64,000 nt of DNA from the NCBI RefSeq assembly GCF_023264855.1, contig NZ_JAHFUW010000013.1, positions 1 to 64,000 on the forward strand, in the 5' to 3' direction. The number at the start of each line of letters is the position of its first letter. Position 1 is the first letter of the stretch. Under the pieces are notes generated by a model. That model saw nothing but the letters and a program-made list of their open reading frames with translations, had not been told where the DNA came from and made no database searches. Positions 33,117 to 41,966 of the stretch are shown piece by piece. The DNA comes from Herbiconiux sp. (GTDB lineage Bacteria; Actinomycetota; Actinomycetes; Actinomycetales; Microbacteriaceae). Both the position numbers and the translations under genes were made by a program.

Positions 33117-33896
33117 TCACAGCGCGGGCTTCAGCATGTAGCCGGCGCCGCGCACCGTGTGGATCATCGCGGGACGCCCGGCATCCACCTTCTTGCGCAG
33201 GTAGGAGATGTAGATCTCCACCACGCTGGACTTGCCGCCGAAGTCGTAGCTCCACACCCGGTCGAGGATCTGCGCCTTGCTCAGCACGCGGCGCGGGTTG
33301 CGCATCAGGTAGCGCAGCAGCTCGAACTCGGTGGCGGTGAGCTCGATCGGCTCGCCGTCGCGGAACACCTCGTGGCTGTCCTCGTTCAGCTCGAGGTCGC
33401 CCACGGTGACGATGGGGTCGTCGGCGTCGGCCACGACGAGGGTGGAACGGCGGATGAGGCCGCGCAGCCGCGCGACCAGCTCCTCCAGGCTGAACGGCTT
33501 GGTGACGTAGTCGTCGCCGCCGGCGGTGAGCCCGGCGATGCGGTCGTCGAGCGCATCCTTCGCGGTGAGGAAGAGCACGGGGGTCTCGTTGCCGTCGCCG
33601 CGCATCCGGTTCAGCACCTGCAGGCCGTCGATGTCGGGCAGCATCACGTCGAGCACCACCACGTCGGGGCGGAACTCGCGGGCGATGGTGATCGCCTGGC
33701 GGCCCTCGCTGGCGGTCTTCACCTCCCAGCCCTCGTAGCGCAGCGCCATCGAGAGCAGGTCGGTGAGCGTGTTCTCGTCGTCGACCACGAGCGCGCGCAC
33801 CGGCGAGCCGTCGGCGCGTCGGAGCCGGGGCTGCTTGGCCGCGTTGGAGGAGGAGCCGTTGCCGGAGATGAGGGAGCCGTCGATAGTCACATTCAC
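33117..33896 (-). CDS. OmpR/PhoB-family response regulator
   Basis: A 259-residue regulator. The receiver domain (about 33-150) has the acidic pair D39/D40, phosphoacceptor D83 in VVVLDVMLPDIDG, and the conserved lysine in GGDDYVTKPFSLEEL. The winged helix (about 165-257) contains LTATEFELLRYLMRNPRRVL and ends HTVRGAGYMLKPAL. The N-terminal 30 residues are an unconserved Ser/Asn-rich extension; an internal start (GTG 33890) is possible. The kinase gene follows. The architecture resembles TrcR/MprA-type envelope regulators. Confidence 0.92.
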   Translation of the reverse strand: MNVTIDGSLISGNGSSSNAAKQPRLRRADGSPVRALVVDDENTLTDLLSMALRYEGWEVKTASEGRQAITIAREFRPDVVVLDVMLPDIDGLQVLNRMRGDGNETPVLFLTAKDALDDRIAGLTAGGDDYVTKPFSLEELVARLRGLIRRSTLVVADADDPIVTVGDLELNEDSHEVFRDGEPIELTATEFELLRYLMRNPRRVLSKAQILDRVWSYDFGGKSSVVEIYISYLRKKVDAGRPAMIHTVRGAGYMLKPAL

Positions 33897-34007
33897 CAGT
33901 ATTGGCAGTTTGCTATGAGGAGTCTATGAACAGCCGAAGCGCCGTCTGAGAATCGCGCGACCGGCGGTTCGGGCGGGAGCGTCGGCGGCAGCAGGCAGAA
34001 TGGATCT

Positions 34008-34646
34008 GTGACGGATCTGATGCTCTCCTTCCCCTGGGAGGAAGACCAGACCTTCGTCGCGCCCGCCCCGCCGCACCTCTCCCGGGTGGTCGCGCACTCC
34101 ACCGATCGCGTGGCCTGGCTGCGAGCGCGCAGTCGGGGCGTGACGGCGACGGATGCGGCCCGGCTCGCCAGCGACAAGGCCGTGGCGGCCGTCGCCTGGG
34201 AGAAGTTAAACGGCACCGGCTTCGGGGGCAACGCCTTCACCGACCACGGCCGCGCCCGGGAGCCCGAGATCGCGGCCTGGGTGCGCACCTGCTACGAGAT
34301 CGAGCCGAGCGTGACGCTCTTCCACGCCGCCCGCGAGAAGCGGCACCTCGCCACGCCCGACGGCATCCGGGTGGCGCCCGACGGCTCGGTCGAACTGGCC
34401 GAGATCAAGACCACGTCGAAGCCGTGGCGCAGCATCCCGCGCGGCTACCTGCGCCAGGTGTGGTGGCAGCAGTACGTGCTGGGCGCCGAGCGCACCCTCG
34501 TGGTGTGGGAGCAGCACACCGATTTCGTGCCGGTGCAGGGCGATCCGCGCTGCCAGTGGGTCGACCGCGACGAGTCGGAGATCGAGCTGCTGGTTCGCCG
34601 CGCCGACGCACTGCTGGCCTGGATGCGCGGCGAACGCGCCGCATGA
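34008..34646 (+). CDS. YqaJ-type PD-(D/E)XK nuclease, no recombinase partner
   Basis: A 212-residue nuclease of the YqaJ/lambda-exonuclease type. The motifs are all visible: GVTATDAARLAS, E85/E87 in HGRAREPEIAAW, D118 in LATPDGI, E132 and K134 in LAEIKTTS, and YLRQVWWQQYVLG. In phages these enzymes resect double-stranded DNA together with an annealing protein. Here there is no RecT, no integrase and no phage gene nearby, so it seems chromosomal. It could act in DNA repair or degrade foreign DNA; neither is shown by context. Confidence 0.8.
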   Translation: MTDLMLSFPWEEDQTFVAPAPPHLSRVVAHSTDRVAWLRARSRGVTATDAARLASDKAVAAVAWEKLNGTGFGGNAFTDHGRAREPEIAAWVRTCYEIEPSVTLFHAAREKRHLATPDGIRVAPDGSVELAEIKTTSKPWRSIPRGYLRQVWWQQYVLGAERTLVVWEQHTDFVPVQGDPRCQWVDRDESEIELLVRRADALLAWMRGERAA

Positions 34647-34704
34647 GCCCCGAGCCGAGGCCGGGCCGGCTGTGTCCGGCGGATGCTGCGGCGGTGGCCT
34701 CCGC

Positions 34705-35478
34705 ATGACCACCGTCCTGATGCTGCACGGCCTCGGCAACGACCGCGCGAATCCGCTGGCGCTGTTCTCACCGATCGTTCCGCCGGGGTCGCTCGTGATC
34801 GCTCCGGATGTGCGCGCCCACGGCGACGACGACCGGATCGGCCCGCCCTCCGCCTTCGCCCTCCCTGCTCTGGCCTCCGACGTCGCGGCGCGGGTTCGGG
34901 CCGAGCAGGCCGCTGCCGGGCGCGAGGGCGAGCCCTTCACCGTCATCGGCATCTCGATGGGGGCGGCCATCGCGTTACGGCTGCTGCTCTCCGGTGAGCT
35001 GCCCCTCGAGCGCGCCGTCTTCGTGCGGCCCGCCTTCACCGAGGTGTCGCTGCCCGAGAACCTGAGGGCCTTCCCTGTGATCGGCGAGCTGCTGGCGGCC
35101 CGTGGTGCCCGGCAGGGCGAGGAGGAGTTCCGCCGCACGTCCTTCTACGCGCAGGCCGCCGCCTCGTCCACGCGAGGCGCCGCCGGGCTGCTCGAGCAGT
35201 TCCGCTCGCCCGGTGCCGCCGCGCGCGCCGTGCGGCTGGTCGAGATCCCGCGCAACCCGGCCTTCACGGCCGCCGACGACCTCGCCGCCCTCGGCGCCGC
35301 GGTACCCACGGCGGTCGCCTGGGCGCCGCGCGATCCGGTGCATCCGGTGGCCGTGGCCGAGTCGTGGATGGCCCGGCTCGGAGCCCCGGGCATCCCGCTG
35401 CCGGCGCGCGACGAGAACTACTCGGCGTATGTTGCGGCGACCCGGTCGGGCGTCGCCGGATGGCTCGGCTGGAGCTGA
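34705..35478 (+). CDS. Alpha/beta hydrolase
   Basis: A 257-residue hydrolase. The nucleophile elbow is GISMGAA (S84), the oxyanion region is MLHGLGNDRANP, and the last part has AWAPRDPVHPVAVAESW with the acid, and a possible late histidine within the C-terminal part (the usual late HxxH-like region is weak). The ATG at 34705 begins MTTVLMLHGLG; an upstream start at 34672 gives a Gly/Cys-rich leader without clear function. Its 3' end overlaps the convergent membrane-protein gene by 61 bases. Substrate unknown. Confidence 0.75.
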   Translation: MTTVLMLHGLGNDRANPLALFSPIVPPGSLVIAPDVRAHGDDDRIGPPSAFALPALASDVAARVRAEQAAAGREGEPFTVIGISMGAAIALRLLLSGELPLERAVFVRPAFTEVSLPENLRAFPVIGELLAARGARQGEEEFRRTSFYAQAAASSTRGAAGLLEQFRSPGAAARAVRLVEIPRNPAFTAADDLAALGAAVPTAVAWAPRDPVHPVAVAESWMARLGAPGIPLPARDENYSAYVAATRSGVAGWLGWS

Positions 35479-36185
35479 CCGGTCCCGGCCGACGGGCGAA
35501 CCGAGCGCGCGGTCTCCACCGCCAGCAGCACGGCGAGGCCCACCAGCCAGAGCAGGGCGATCGTGGTGGCCACGAACTCGAGCACGCCACCGACCTGCGT
35601 GCCGAAGCGCAGCAGCGAGAGCAGGCCGCCGACGCCGGCGATCACCGCCACCGAGACCGCCGAGAACGCCGAGAACCGGGCGAGGCGGCGGAAGCGGGTA
35701 TCGGATGCCACCTGCAGCATCACGAAGGCGGCTCCGGCGAAGCCGATCACGGCCGAGACGGTGTGGATGAGGTCTTGCCAGGTGAACGCGGGGCCCACCG
35801 GCAGCGGGCAGTACTGGGTGCAGGTGACCTGCGAGGCGACGCCGAAGGAGACGGCAGCCACCGCGAGTACCACGCCGGGAGGCACCGCGGTGAGCAGGCG
35901 GGTTCGCGGCGACATCCGGGGGGCGGCGACGGCCACCAGCGCCGCTCCTGCGGCCACGCAGGCGAGAGCGACCCGGAACACCTCGGCGGTGGGTTCGACG
36001 GCGGCGCCCAGCTCGCTCACGTACAGGAAGCGGTCGGCCGAGAGACGGGCCACCCAGATCAGCACGAGGCCGGTGGTGGCCAGGGCCGCGGCGACCCAGA
36101 GCACGGCGGCACGCACCCTGGGCGGCACGATGGCGCGGGGCGGCACGGCAGCGCGCGAGGCGGGCGGGACGGTGGTCTGACTCAT
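35418..36185 (-). CDS. DUF998-like multispan membrane protein
   Basis: A 255-residue protein with about six hydrophobic segments. AVLWVAAALATTGLVLIWVA opens the membrane part; AFTWQDLIHTVSAVIGFAG matches the DUF998 core, where the histidine-containing loop is conserved. Two cysteines lie in SQVTCTQYCPLPVGP in a loop. Function of the family is not established. It overlaps the hydrolase gene tail to tail. Confidence 0.75.
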   Translation of the reverse strand: MSQTTVPPASRAAVPPRAIVPPRVRAAVLWVAAALATTGLVLIWVARLSADRFLYVSELGAAVEPTAEVFRVALACVAAGAALVAVAAPRMSPRTRLLTAVPPGVVLAVAAVSFGVASQVTCTQYCPLPVGPAFTWQDLIHTVSAVIGFAGAAFVMLQVASDTRFRRLARFSAFSAVSVAVIAGVGGLLSLLRFGTQVGGVLEFVATTIALLWLVGLAVLLAVETARSVRPSAGTGQLQPSHPATPDRVAATYAE

Positions 36186-36305
36186 GATCGGGCCACGGCT
36201 CGCGAAGGGGGCATCAGGTCGGATCTCCGGAACGGGCCCACGTGCTCAGACGTTCTCTCACGCGCGGCCACTGAGTTTGCACCCCAGTGACGAGACTGTA
36301 ACACC

Positions 36306-36320
36306 GGTGAATCATTCACC
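36306..36320. promoter_or_regulatory. Candidate operator before the oxidoreductase gene
   Basis: GGTGAATCATTCACC is a perfect palindrome around a central C, 93 bases before the chosen start of the quinone-oxidoreductase-like gene. The binding protein is unknown. Confidence 0.5.
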
Positions 36321-36413
36321 CAATAGCGTGGCTGCTAGCCGATGAGGCGACGCAGCGAGGCGGGTGGCCCGATCCCTCCCCTGCGTGTTCAGATGATCTA
36401 CGGAAGGGCAGCG

Positions 36414-37439
36414 ATGATCGAACAACGGAGTGGATCGTCGGGCGTCTCCAGCCCTACTCTCACGCACCCGAAGACCATGTCCGCCGCCGTGATCTCCGGA
36501 TTCGGCGGTCCCGAGGTGTTCTCGGTGGCCGAGGTGCCCACCCCGGAACGGATCAACGCCGAAGTGCTCGTCAAGGTGGCCGCCGCGGGCATCAACCCGA
36601 TCGATGCCAAGACCCGCGCGGGCAAGGGTGTCGCCGCCGCGGTCTCGAGCTTCCCGTGCATCCTGGGCTACGACTTCGCCGGCGTGGTGGTGGAGACGCC
36701 TTTCGCGGGGCATCCGCTGAACGTCGGCGACGAGGTGTACGGCATGATGTCGGTGCCGCGCGGCGACGGCTCGTACGCCGAGTACGTCTCGGTTCCGAGC
36801 CTGCAGGTGGCGCGGAAGCCCCGCGCCCTCTCGCTCACCGAGGCCGCAGGGGTTCCGCTGGCCGCCCTCACGGCCTGGGGGCTCGTGGTCGACCTGGCCA
36901 AGGCGCACGAAGGCCAGCGGATGCTCATCCATGCGGCCGCGGGCGGCGTGGGACACTTCGCGGTGCAGTTCGCCGCCTACTTCGGTGCGCGGGTGACGGC
37001 CACCGGATCCGCGCGCAATCAGAACTGGCTGCGCGAGCTCGGCGCCGGCACGGTCATCGACTACAGCGCGACGCCGTTCGAGAGCGTGGCCTCGGGGATG
37101 GACGTGGTGATCGACCTCGTCGGCAACACCCACGGCGACACCGGCAGCCGCTCCCTCACGACCCTGCGCCCCGGCGGCCTCATCGTCAACGCGCCCACCG
37201 GCAGCTGGCCGACCTTCGACGACGAGGCGGCGGCGGCGGGGGTGCGCGCGACGACGTACAAAGTGGCTCCGGATGCCGCGACCCTCGCCGTGATCACGCG
37301 CCTTATCGACTCGGGCGACGTGCGCGTGCACATCGACGAGGTCTATCCGCTCTCCGATGTGGCCGAGGCGCACCGCGCGCTCGAACGCGGCCACACCCGC
37401 GGCAAGCTCGTGCTGCAGGTCGGCGCGCTCCCCTTCTGA
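36414..37439 (+). CDS. NADPH:quinone oxidoreductase-like dehydrogenase
   Basis: A 341-residue medium-chain dehydrogenase/reductase without a catalytic zinc site. The start region is followed by AAVISGFGGPEVFSVAEVP; the nucleotide-binding Rossmann loop is HAAAGGVGHFAVQFAAYFGA. LVVDLAKAHEGQRMLI is typical of the QOR group. The ATG at 36414 has GGAAGG six bases upstream; a shorter ATG at 36477 is possible. The reaction is probably NADPH-dependent reduction of quinones or enals. Confidence 0.85.
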   Translation: MIEQRSGSSGVSSPTLTHPKTMSAAVISGFGGPEVFSVAEVPTPERINAEVLVKVAAAGINPIDAKTRAGKGVAAAVSSFPCILGYDFAGVVVETPFAGHPLNVGDEVYGMMSVPRGDGSYAEYVSVPSLQVARKPRALSLTEAAGVPLAALTAWGLVVDLAKAHEGQRMLIHAAAGGVGHFAVQFAAYFGARVTATGSARNQNWLRELGAGTVIDYSATPFESVASGMDVVIDLVGNTHGDTGSRSLTTLRPGGLIVNAPTGSWPTFDDEAAAAGVRATTYKVAPDAATLAVITRLIDSGDVRVHIDEVYPLSDVAEAHRALERGHTRGKLVLQVGALPF

Positions 37440-37493
37440 CGCGCGGCCCGGCCCCGGATCGGAACGAACGCGCTCACACCGCGGGGCGCGCGC

Positions 37494-38552
37494 TCAGCAC
37501 GGGCGGAGGGCGTCGACGCCGGGGCCGAGGGTGGCGGGCCCGCCGAGCACCACGATGCGGGTGGGCGCGAGCCGGGCCAGCTCACCCAGAACGGCGGCGG
37601 GCACGCAGTTCTGCGGCACCACGTAGAGCGGTGCGGACTGCAGGGCCGCGAGCGGGCCGCCGCTCAGCGCATCCGGAAAACTCGCCGCGCTCGCCAGATA
37701 CACGGTCGACGCCGAGTCGAAGTCCGCGCGGTTGACGGCGACACCCACCTCGTAGCGATCGGCGCCCGCGATGCGCGACACCGCCATCGTGCTCCGCAGC
37801 TCGGCCTCGAGCGCCGAGCCGACCGATCTCGGCCCACCGACGATCGTCACCGCACGCACTCCCAGCGCACGCATCAGCTCCGTCTCGGCGGCGCTAGGAG
37901 CCGCCTCGCCGCCGTCGACGAGCAGCACCGGCGCGTGCCGGTGCACCGCCGCCGGCGAAGCCGTCAGCGCGTCGGGGAAGTCGGCCCCGGATGCCAGGTA
38001 CAGCTCGCTCGCGTGCGGCACCCCCACCACGGGGTCGACCACCAGCGCGCGTGACACCTCGTAGCGGTCGGCCCCGTCGACCCGCACCACGGTCGCCCCG
38101 GTGACCTGACGGGAGATGGCCTCCAGCACGCCGTCCGACACGGAGAGCGGCCCGCCCACCACCACGACCGTCCGTGGCGTCAGCCGGACGATCTGGGCCA
38201 GCACCGTCGGAGGCACGGTATCGGCCGCGGTGAGCAGCAAGGGCGAGCCGTGGGCGCCGGCGACCGCCGACGCACTGAGCGCATCCGCGAACTTCTCTCC
38301 GCTGGCGAGGTAGACGGTGTCGGCCGAACCGAAGGCCGACGCCGCCCGCACGGCCTGGTCGTAGCGGTCGGTGCCGGCGAGCCGCACCGGCGTAGGAAGC
38401 AGTTCCGCCGCCGCCGCGCGAGCCGGAGCGAGATCTCTACCGCTCCCCACGACCCCGCCGGCCACGACGGCGACGACGGTGACGATGAACAGCACGATCA
38501 GGAAGCCGGGAGACACACGCCCGACCCGGCGAGGTGTCAGCGTGTGGACCAT
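37494..38552 (-). CDS. CWB2 cell-wall-binding protein A
   Basis: A 352-residue exported protein made almost entirely of three CWB2 repeats. The N terminus has a hydrophobic stretch (about 16-37) that could be a signal peptide or anchor. The repeats are marked by VRLAGTDRYDQAVRAA, VRVDGADRYEVSRAL and SRIAGADRYEVGVAVN with ASGEKFADALSASAVAG-like partners. There is no attached enzyme domain. CWB2 modules bind the wall, classically through anionic polymers. A paralogue lies at 39283, with a GNAT gene between them. Confidence 0.85.
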   Translation of the reverse strand: MVHTLTPRRVGRVSPGFLIVLFIVTVVAVVAGGVVGSGRDLAPARAAAAELLPTPVRLAGTDRYDQAVRAASAFGSADTVYLASGEKFADALSASAVAGAHGSPLLLTAADTVPPTVLAQIVRLTPRTVVVVGGPLSVSDGVLEAISRQVTGATVVRVDGADRYEVSRALVVDPVVGVPHASELYLASGADFPDALTASPAAVHRHAPVLLVDGGEAAPSAAETELMRALGVRAVTIVGGPRSVGSALEAELRSTMAVSRIAGADRYEVGVAVNRADFDSASTVYLASAASFPDALSGGPLAALQSAPLYVVPQNCVPAAVLGELARLAPTRIVVLGGPATLGPGVDALRPC

Positions 38553-38626
38553 GGCTACCGGCTTCCTGATCGCGGTGCCTCGATGATCCCCCGGAACCGC
38601 TCAGGTGTGGCGTGAGTAGTTGCTGC

Positions 38627-39199
38627 TCAGCGGGTGCCGGTGTCTCCCACCGGCGCCTCGTCGGCATCCGGCAGCCGCTTCTCCATCACGAAGTCGTCGT
38701 GCAGTTCTTCGCCGACGTAGAAGCCCTTGCGGCCCACCTTCGCGAAACCGTTCTTCTCGTAGAAGCGCTGAGCGCGGGCGTTGTGCTCGTTCACGCCCAG
38801 CCACACGCTCGCGGCCCGCAGCTCCCCCGCCAGCTCGACGGATGCCTCCATCAGCGTGCGCGCCACCCCCTGGCCGTGGAACGCCGCACGCACGTAGCAC
38901 TTGCTCAGCTCGACGGTCGGCCGGGCGGTCACGGCGGCGGCGACATCGGCGTCCGCCGGCTCGCCCGACACCAGCATCGTGTAGCCGGCGATCTCGCCGT
39001 CGACGTCGGCGAGCAGGATGCTGTGGGTGTCGCCAGCCAAGTAGCCCGAGAACCGCGCTTCCGACAGATGCGCCGCGATGAACGCCTCGATGTCTTCCCG
39101 CTTGGTACCGGGAGGGCACGCCATCTCGAACGTCTCCGCCGCGACGGCGGCGACGATCCCCGCGTCTTCCACCCGCGCCCGGCGAACCCTAGTGACCAT
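38627..39199 (-). CDS. GNAT-family N-acetyltransferase
   Basis: A 190-residue acetyltransferase. The acetyl-CoA binding loop is VRAAFHGQGVARTLMEASV, with SVWLGVNEHNARAQRFYEKNGF after it. The substrate is not indicated. It sits between two CWB2 protein genes, all on one strand, but gaps of about 75-80 bases with a terminator-like hairpin separate them, so co-transcription is doubtful. Confidence 0.87.
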   Translation of the reverse strand: MVTRVRRARVEDAGIVAAVAAETFEMACPPGTKREDIEAFIAAHLSEARFSGYLAGDTHSILLADVDGEIAGYTMLVSGEPADADVAAAVTARPTVELSKCYVRAAFHGQGVARTLMEASVELAGELRAASVWLGVNEHNARAQRFYEKNGFAKVGRKGFYVGEELHDDFVMEKRLPDADEAPVGDTGTR

Positions 39200-39236
39200 C
39201 CCCCCACGCTACTGCCGAACGCCGCCGAACCCGGTT

Positions 39237-39275
39237 CGCCCGGCGGTGAACGACCGGATCGCTCCCCGCCGGGCG
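39237..39275 (-). terminator. Hairpin downstream of CWB2 protein B
   Basis: CGCCCGGCGG (39237-39246) pairs with CCGCCGGGCG (39266-39275). It lies just beyond the stop of the CWB2 gene at 39283. Confidence 0.55.
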
Positions 39276-39282
39276 GTTCGGC

Positions 39283-40554
39283 TCAGTCGAGCCCGCAGGG
39301 CTTGAGCGCCTCGACGTCGGCGCTGAGGGTGTTCGTGCCGCCGAGCACCACGATCTTCTCGGGCGCCAGACGCCCGATCTCGAGGTACACCTGGTTGTCG
39401 AGGCAGGTCGCCGGGGTGACGTAGACCGGCGCCTTGGCGAGTCCTGCGGGAACTCCCCCGCTCAGCGCATCGGCGAATGCCGACCCGCTGGCCAGTACGA
39501 ATGAACCCGGCGCGGTGAAGGCGGCACGGTTGAGGTTCACGCCGACGGCGTAACGGTCTGCACCGGCGAAACGCGTGACGGTGAAGCCGGCAGACAGGCT
39601 GGTCTCGAGGGCGGCGGAGACAGAGTTCGTGCCGCCGGCGATGAAGACCTTCTTGGCACCCAGCTTGGTCAAGAGCGCGGACTCTAGCGCGGTCGGTGCC
39701 GCCTCGGATCCGTTCACGAGCAGCACCGGTCCTCGTGCGGCGATCGCCGCCGGCGAGGCTGTGAGCGCATCGGGGAAGTTCGCGCCGGTCGCGACGAACA
39801 CGTTCTCGGCGGTCGCGATGCCGACCGTCGGGTCGGAGATCAGATTGCGCGACACCTCGTACCGATCGGCTCCGCTGATGCGTGTGACGGTTCGGCCGGC
39901 GGCCTTCAGCTGAGTGAAGGTGGTGGCTGAGATGGTGTTCTCACCGCCCACCACGACGACCTTCGTCGCGCCGAGTCGGGTGATCTCCGCCAGCAGCCCG
40001 GTGGGCAGCGATCCCGAAGGGGTGAGAAGCAACGGCGCCTTGTTCGCGGCGGCGACCGCTGTGGCGCTGAGAGCATCCGGGTACTTCTCACCGCTGGCTA
40101 CGAACACCGTGATGGCGGTGGCGAACTGTGCAGACACCTTCAGCGCCTGCTGATAGCGGTCGCTGCCCGCGATCCGCGTGACCGTGGGCGCCGGTTTCAC
40201 CGTGATCGCGCACTCCTTCTCGACCTCTGCGGGAGGTGCCGAGGGGAACGTCGCCGTGAGGGTGAACGTCGAAGCCTGAACGGTGGTGGGATCTCCGGCC
40301 AGGTGGAACCCGCCCTCGCTCGACACGCTGACACCGGCCGGAAGCGTTCCCGACTTCACCGAAAGCGCCGTCGCCCCCTTCGCGAGCTCTCCGAAGTCGA
40401 CGGGGAACCCGACGGCGGCAACCGTGGACGGACAGGTGATCGCCGGCGCTATGAGCGCGTCGGCGTGTGCGGCAGACACCACACCACCTGCGGCGAGTGT
40501 CGTCAGTGCGAGCGTGGCGACGGTGAGGCGGGACAAGATGGGTCGGTGCGACAT
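39283..40554 (-). CDS. CWB2 cell-wall-binding protein B
   Basis: A 423-residue exported protein. The signal peptide ends near VVSAAHADA. Residues about 33-118 look like a putative Ig-type domain (KSGTLPAGVSVSSEGGFHLA). Three CWB2 repeats follow, with VTRIAGSDRYQQALKVS, VTRISGADRYEVSRNL and VTRFAGADRYAVGVNLN. It resembles protein A in repeat order and C-terminal ending, so the two are paralogues. No enzymatic domain is visible; it is probably a surface or wall-associated protein. Confidence 0.87.
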   Translation of the reverse strand: MSHRPILSRLTVATLALTTLAAGGVVSAAHADALIAPAITCPSTVAAVGFPVDFGELAKGATALSVKSGTLPAGVSVSSEGGFHLAGDPTTVQASTFTLTATFPSAPPAEVEKECAITVKPAPTVTRIAGSDRYQQALKVSAQFATAITVFVASGEKYPDALSATAVAAANKAPLLLTPSGSLPTGLLAEITRLGATKVVVVGGENTISATTFTQLKAAGRTVTRISGADRYEVSRNLISDPTVGIATAENVFVATGANFPDALTASPAAIAARGPVLLVNGSEAAPTALESALLTKLGAKKVFIAGGTNSVSAALETSLSAGFTVTRFAGADRYAVGVNLNRAAFTAPGSFVLASGSAFADALSGGVPAGLAKAPVYVTPATCLDNQVYLEIGRLAPEKIVVLGGTNTLSADVEALKPCGLD

Positions 40555-40650
40555 GGGGTCCTTCGAATAGGGCGGGAAGATCCCAGTTTGAGTCGCCGCA
40601 CAGCCCCGCAGTTATGAGCAGTTTCTACTCAGTCGCACCTTCGTGAAACG

Positions 40651-40684
40651 CCGAAAGGGCCCGCCGTGTGGCGAGCCCTTTCGG
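40651..40684 (-). terminator. Terminator of the rplK-rplA transcript
   Basis: CCGAAAGGGCCCGCC pairs with GGCGAGCCCTTTCGG around GTGT, 22 bases after the rplA stop. Confidence 0.85.
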
Positions 40685-40705
40685 GTGGTGCGGGTTCGAG
40701 GTGAA

Positions 40706-41395
40706 CTAGATGGCGTTCACATCGAGGGGGATGCCGGGACCGAAGGTCGTCGAGACGGCGCCCTTCTGCACGTAGCGGCCCTTCGAGGAGGAGGGCTTCA
40801 GACGCATGATCTCTTCCAGCGCCGCCAGGATGTTCTCGTCGAGCTGCTCGGCGGTGAAGCCGGCCTTGCCCACCGGGAAGTGCACGTTGGCGTGCTTGTC
40901 GGTGCGGAACTCGATCTTTCCGCCCTTGATGTCGGACACGGCCTTGGCCACATCCGGCGTCACGGTTCCGGTCTTCGGGTTGGGCATGAGGCCACGCGGG
41001 CCGAGCACCTTACCGAGACGACCGACCTTGCCCATGAGCTCGGGGGTCGAGACCGCGGAGTCGAACGAGGTGTAGCCGGCGGCCACCTTCTCGATCAGCT
41101 CGTCGCCACCGACCTCGTCGGCGCCGGCGGCGATCGCGGCCTCAGCGGCCGGACCCGTCGCGAACACGATGACGCGGGCGGTCTTGCCGGTGCCGTGGGG
41201 CAGGATGACGGTTCCACGAACCATCTGGTCGGCCTTGCGCGGGTCGACCCCGAGCTTCAGCGCGACCTCGACGGTGCTGTCGAACTTGGCCGAGCCGGTC
41301 TCGCGGGCGAGCTGCACGGCTTCGGACGGGGTGTAGTACTTGCCGGCTTCGATCTTCTCGGCCGCGGCCCGGTAGGCCTTTGACTTCTGTGCCAT
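40706..41395 (-). CDS. rplA: Large ribosomal subunit protein uL1
   Basis: A 229-residue protein of the L1 stalk that assists release of deacylated tRNA. Start [20 protein letters not shown]; diagnostic segment [20 protein letters not shown]. In many bacteria it also represses its own operon by binding the mRNA. It follows rplK by 14 bases. The long in-frame extension seen to 41941 lies over rplK and is not real. Confidence 0.98.
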   Translation of the reverse strand: MAQKSKAYRAAAEKIEAGKYYTPSEAVQLARETGSAKFDSTVEVALKLGVDPRKADQMVRGTVILPHGTGKTARVIVFATGPAAEAAIAAGADEVGGDELIEKVAAGYTSFDSAVSTPELMGKVGRLGKVLGPRGLMPNPKTGTVTPDVAKAVSDIKGGKIEFRTDKHANVHFPVGKAGFTAEQLDENILAALEEIMRLKPSSSKGRYVQKGAVSTTFGPGIPLDVNAI

Positions 41396-41409
41396 TTCCA
41401 GCCTCCTCC

Positions 41410-41841
41410 TTATGCCTCGACCGTGATGCCCATGGAACGGGCGGTGCCGGCGATGATCTTCATTGCAGCGTCGACGTCGTTCGCGTTCAGGTCGGCCTGC
41501 TTCTGCTCGGCGATCTGACGCACCTGCTCTTTGGTGAGCTTGGCGACCTTGACGGTGTGGGGGGTGGAGGAGCCCTTGGCGACTCCGGCGGCCTTCTTGA
41601 TGAGCTCCGCGGCGGGCGGGGTCTTCAGGATGAAGGTGAACGAGCGGTCTTCGTAGACCGTGATCTCCACGGGGATGACGTTGCCGCGCTGCGACTCGGT
41701 CGCGGCGTTGTACGCCTTGCAGAACTCCATGATGTTCACGCCGTGCTGACCCAGCGCAGGCCCGATGGGCGGTGCGGGGTTGGCGGCGCCGGCGTTGATC
41801 TGAAGCTTGATCAGACCTGTGACCTTCTTTTTCGGTGCCAT
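41410..41841 (-). CDS. rplK: Large ribosomal subunit protein uL11
   Basis: A 143-residue GTPase-centre protein. Start [40 protein letters not shown] is the classic uL11 signature, and the end has RSMGITVEA. It binds 23S rRNA in the L11/thiostrepton region. It follows nusG after about 125 bases that contain a hairpin. Confidence 0.98.
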   Translation of the reverse strand: MAPKKKVTGLIKLQINAGAANPAPPIGPALGQHGVNIMEFCKAYNAATESQRGNVIPVEITVYEDRSFTFILKTPPAAELIKKAAGVAKGSSTPHTVKVAKLTKEQVRQIAEQKQADLNANDVDAAMKIIAGTARSMGITVEA

Positions 41842-41880
41842 TTCTTCTCTTCTCTTTCGTGCCGCGCGAAGGCGGCTCTC

Positions 41881-41910
41881 CCACCACAGGGCTTCTCCCT
41901 GCAGTGGTGG
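41881..41910 (-). promoter_or_regulatory. Hairpin in the nusG-rplK spacer
   Basis: CCACCACAGGG pairs with CCCTGCAGTGGTGG (7-bp outer stem plus AGGG/CCCT inner stem). It is 40 bases before the rplK ATG and could be part of a uL1-binding leader or a processing site. Confidence 0.5.
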
Positions 41911-41966
41911 TGATCGGATGCCCCGAAGGGCAACCGCACAATCTTAGCTGATGAAGGCGGAAAGCC

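Noticed and set aside
34008-34646. A prophage remnant
   Set aside because: The nuclease is phage-like, but no integrase, structural gene, attachment site or composition shift was seen around it.
36290-36330. A sigma-70 promoter for the quinone oxidoreductase gene
   Set aside because: TTGCAC and TGTAAC are only 14 bases apart, too close for a reliable promoter call.
40706-41941. A 411-residue uL1 fusion protein
   Set aside because: The extension lies over rplK in another frame. The ATG at 41395 gives the normal length.
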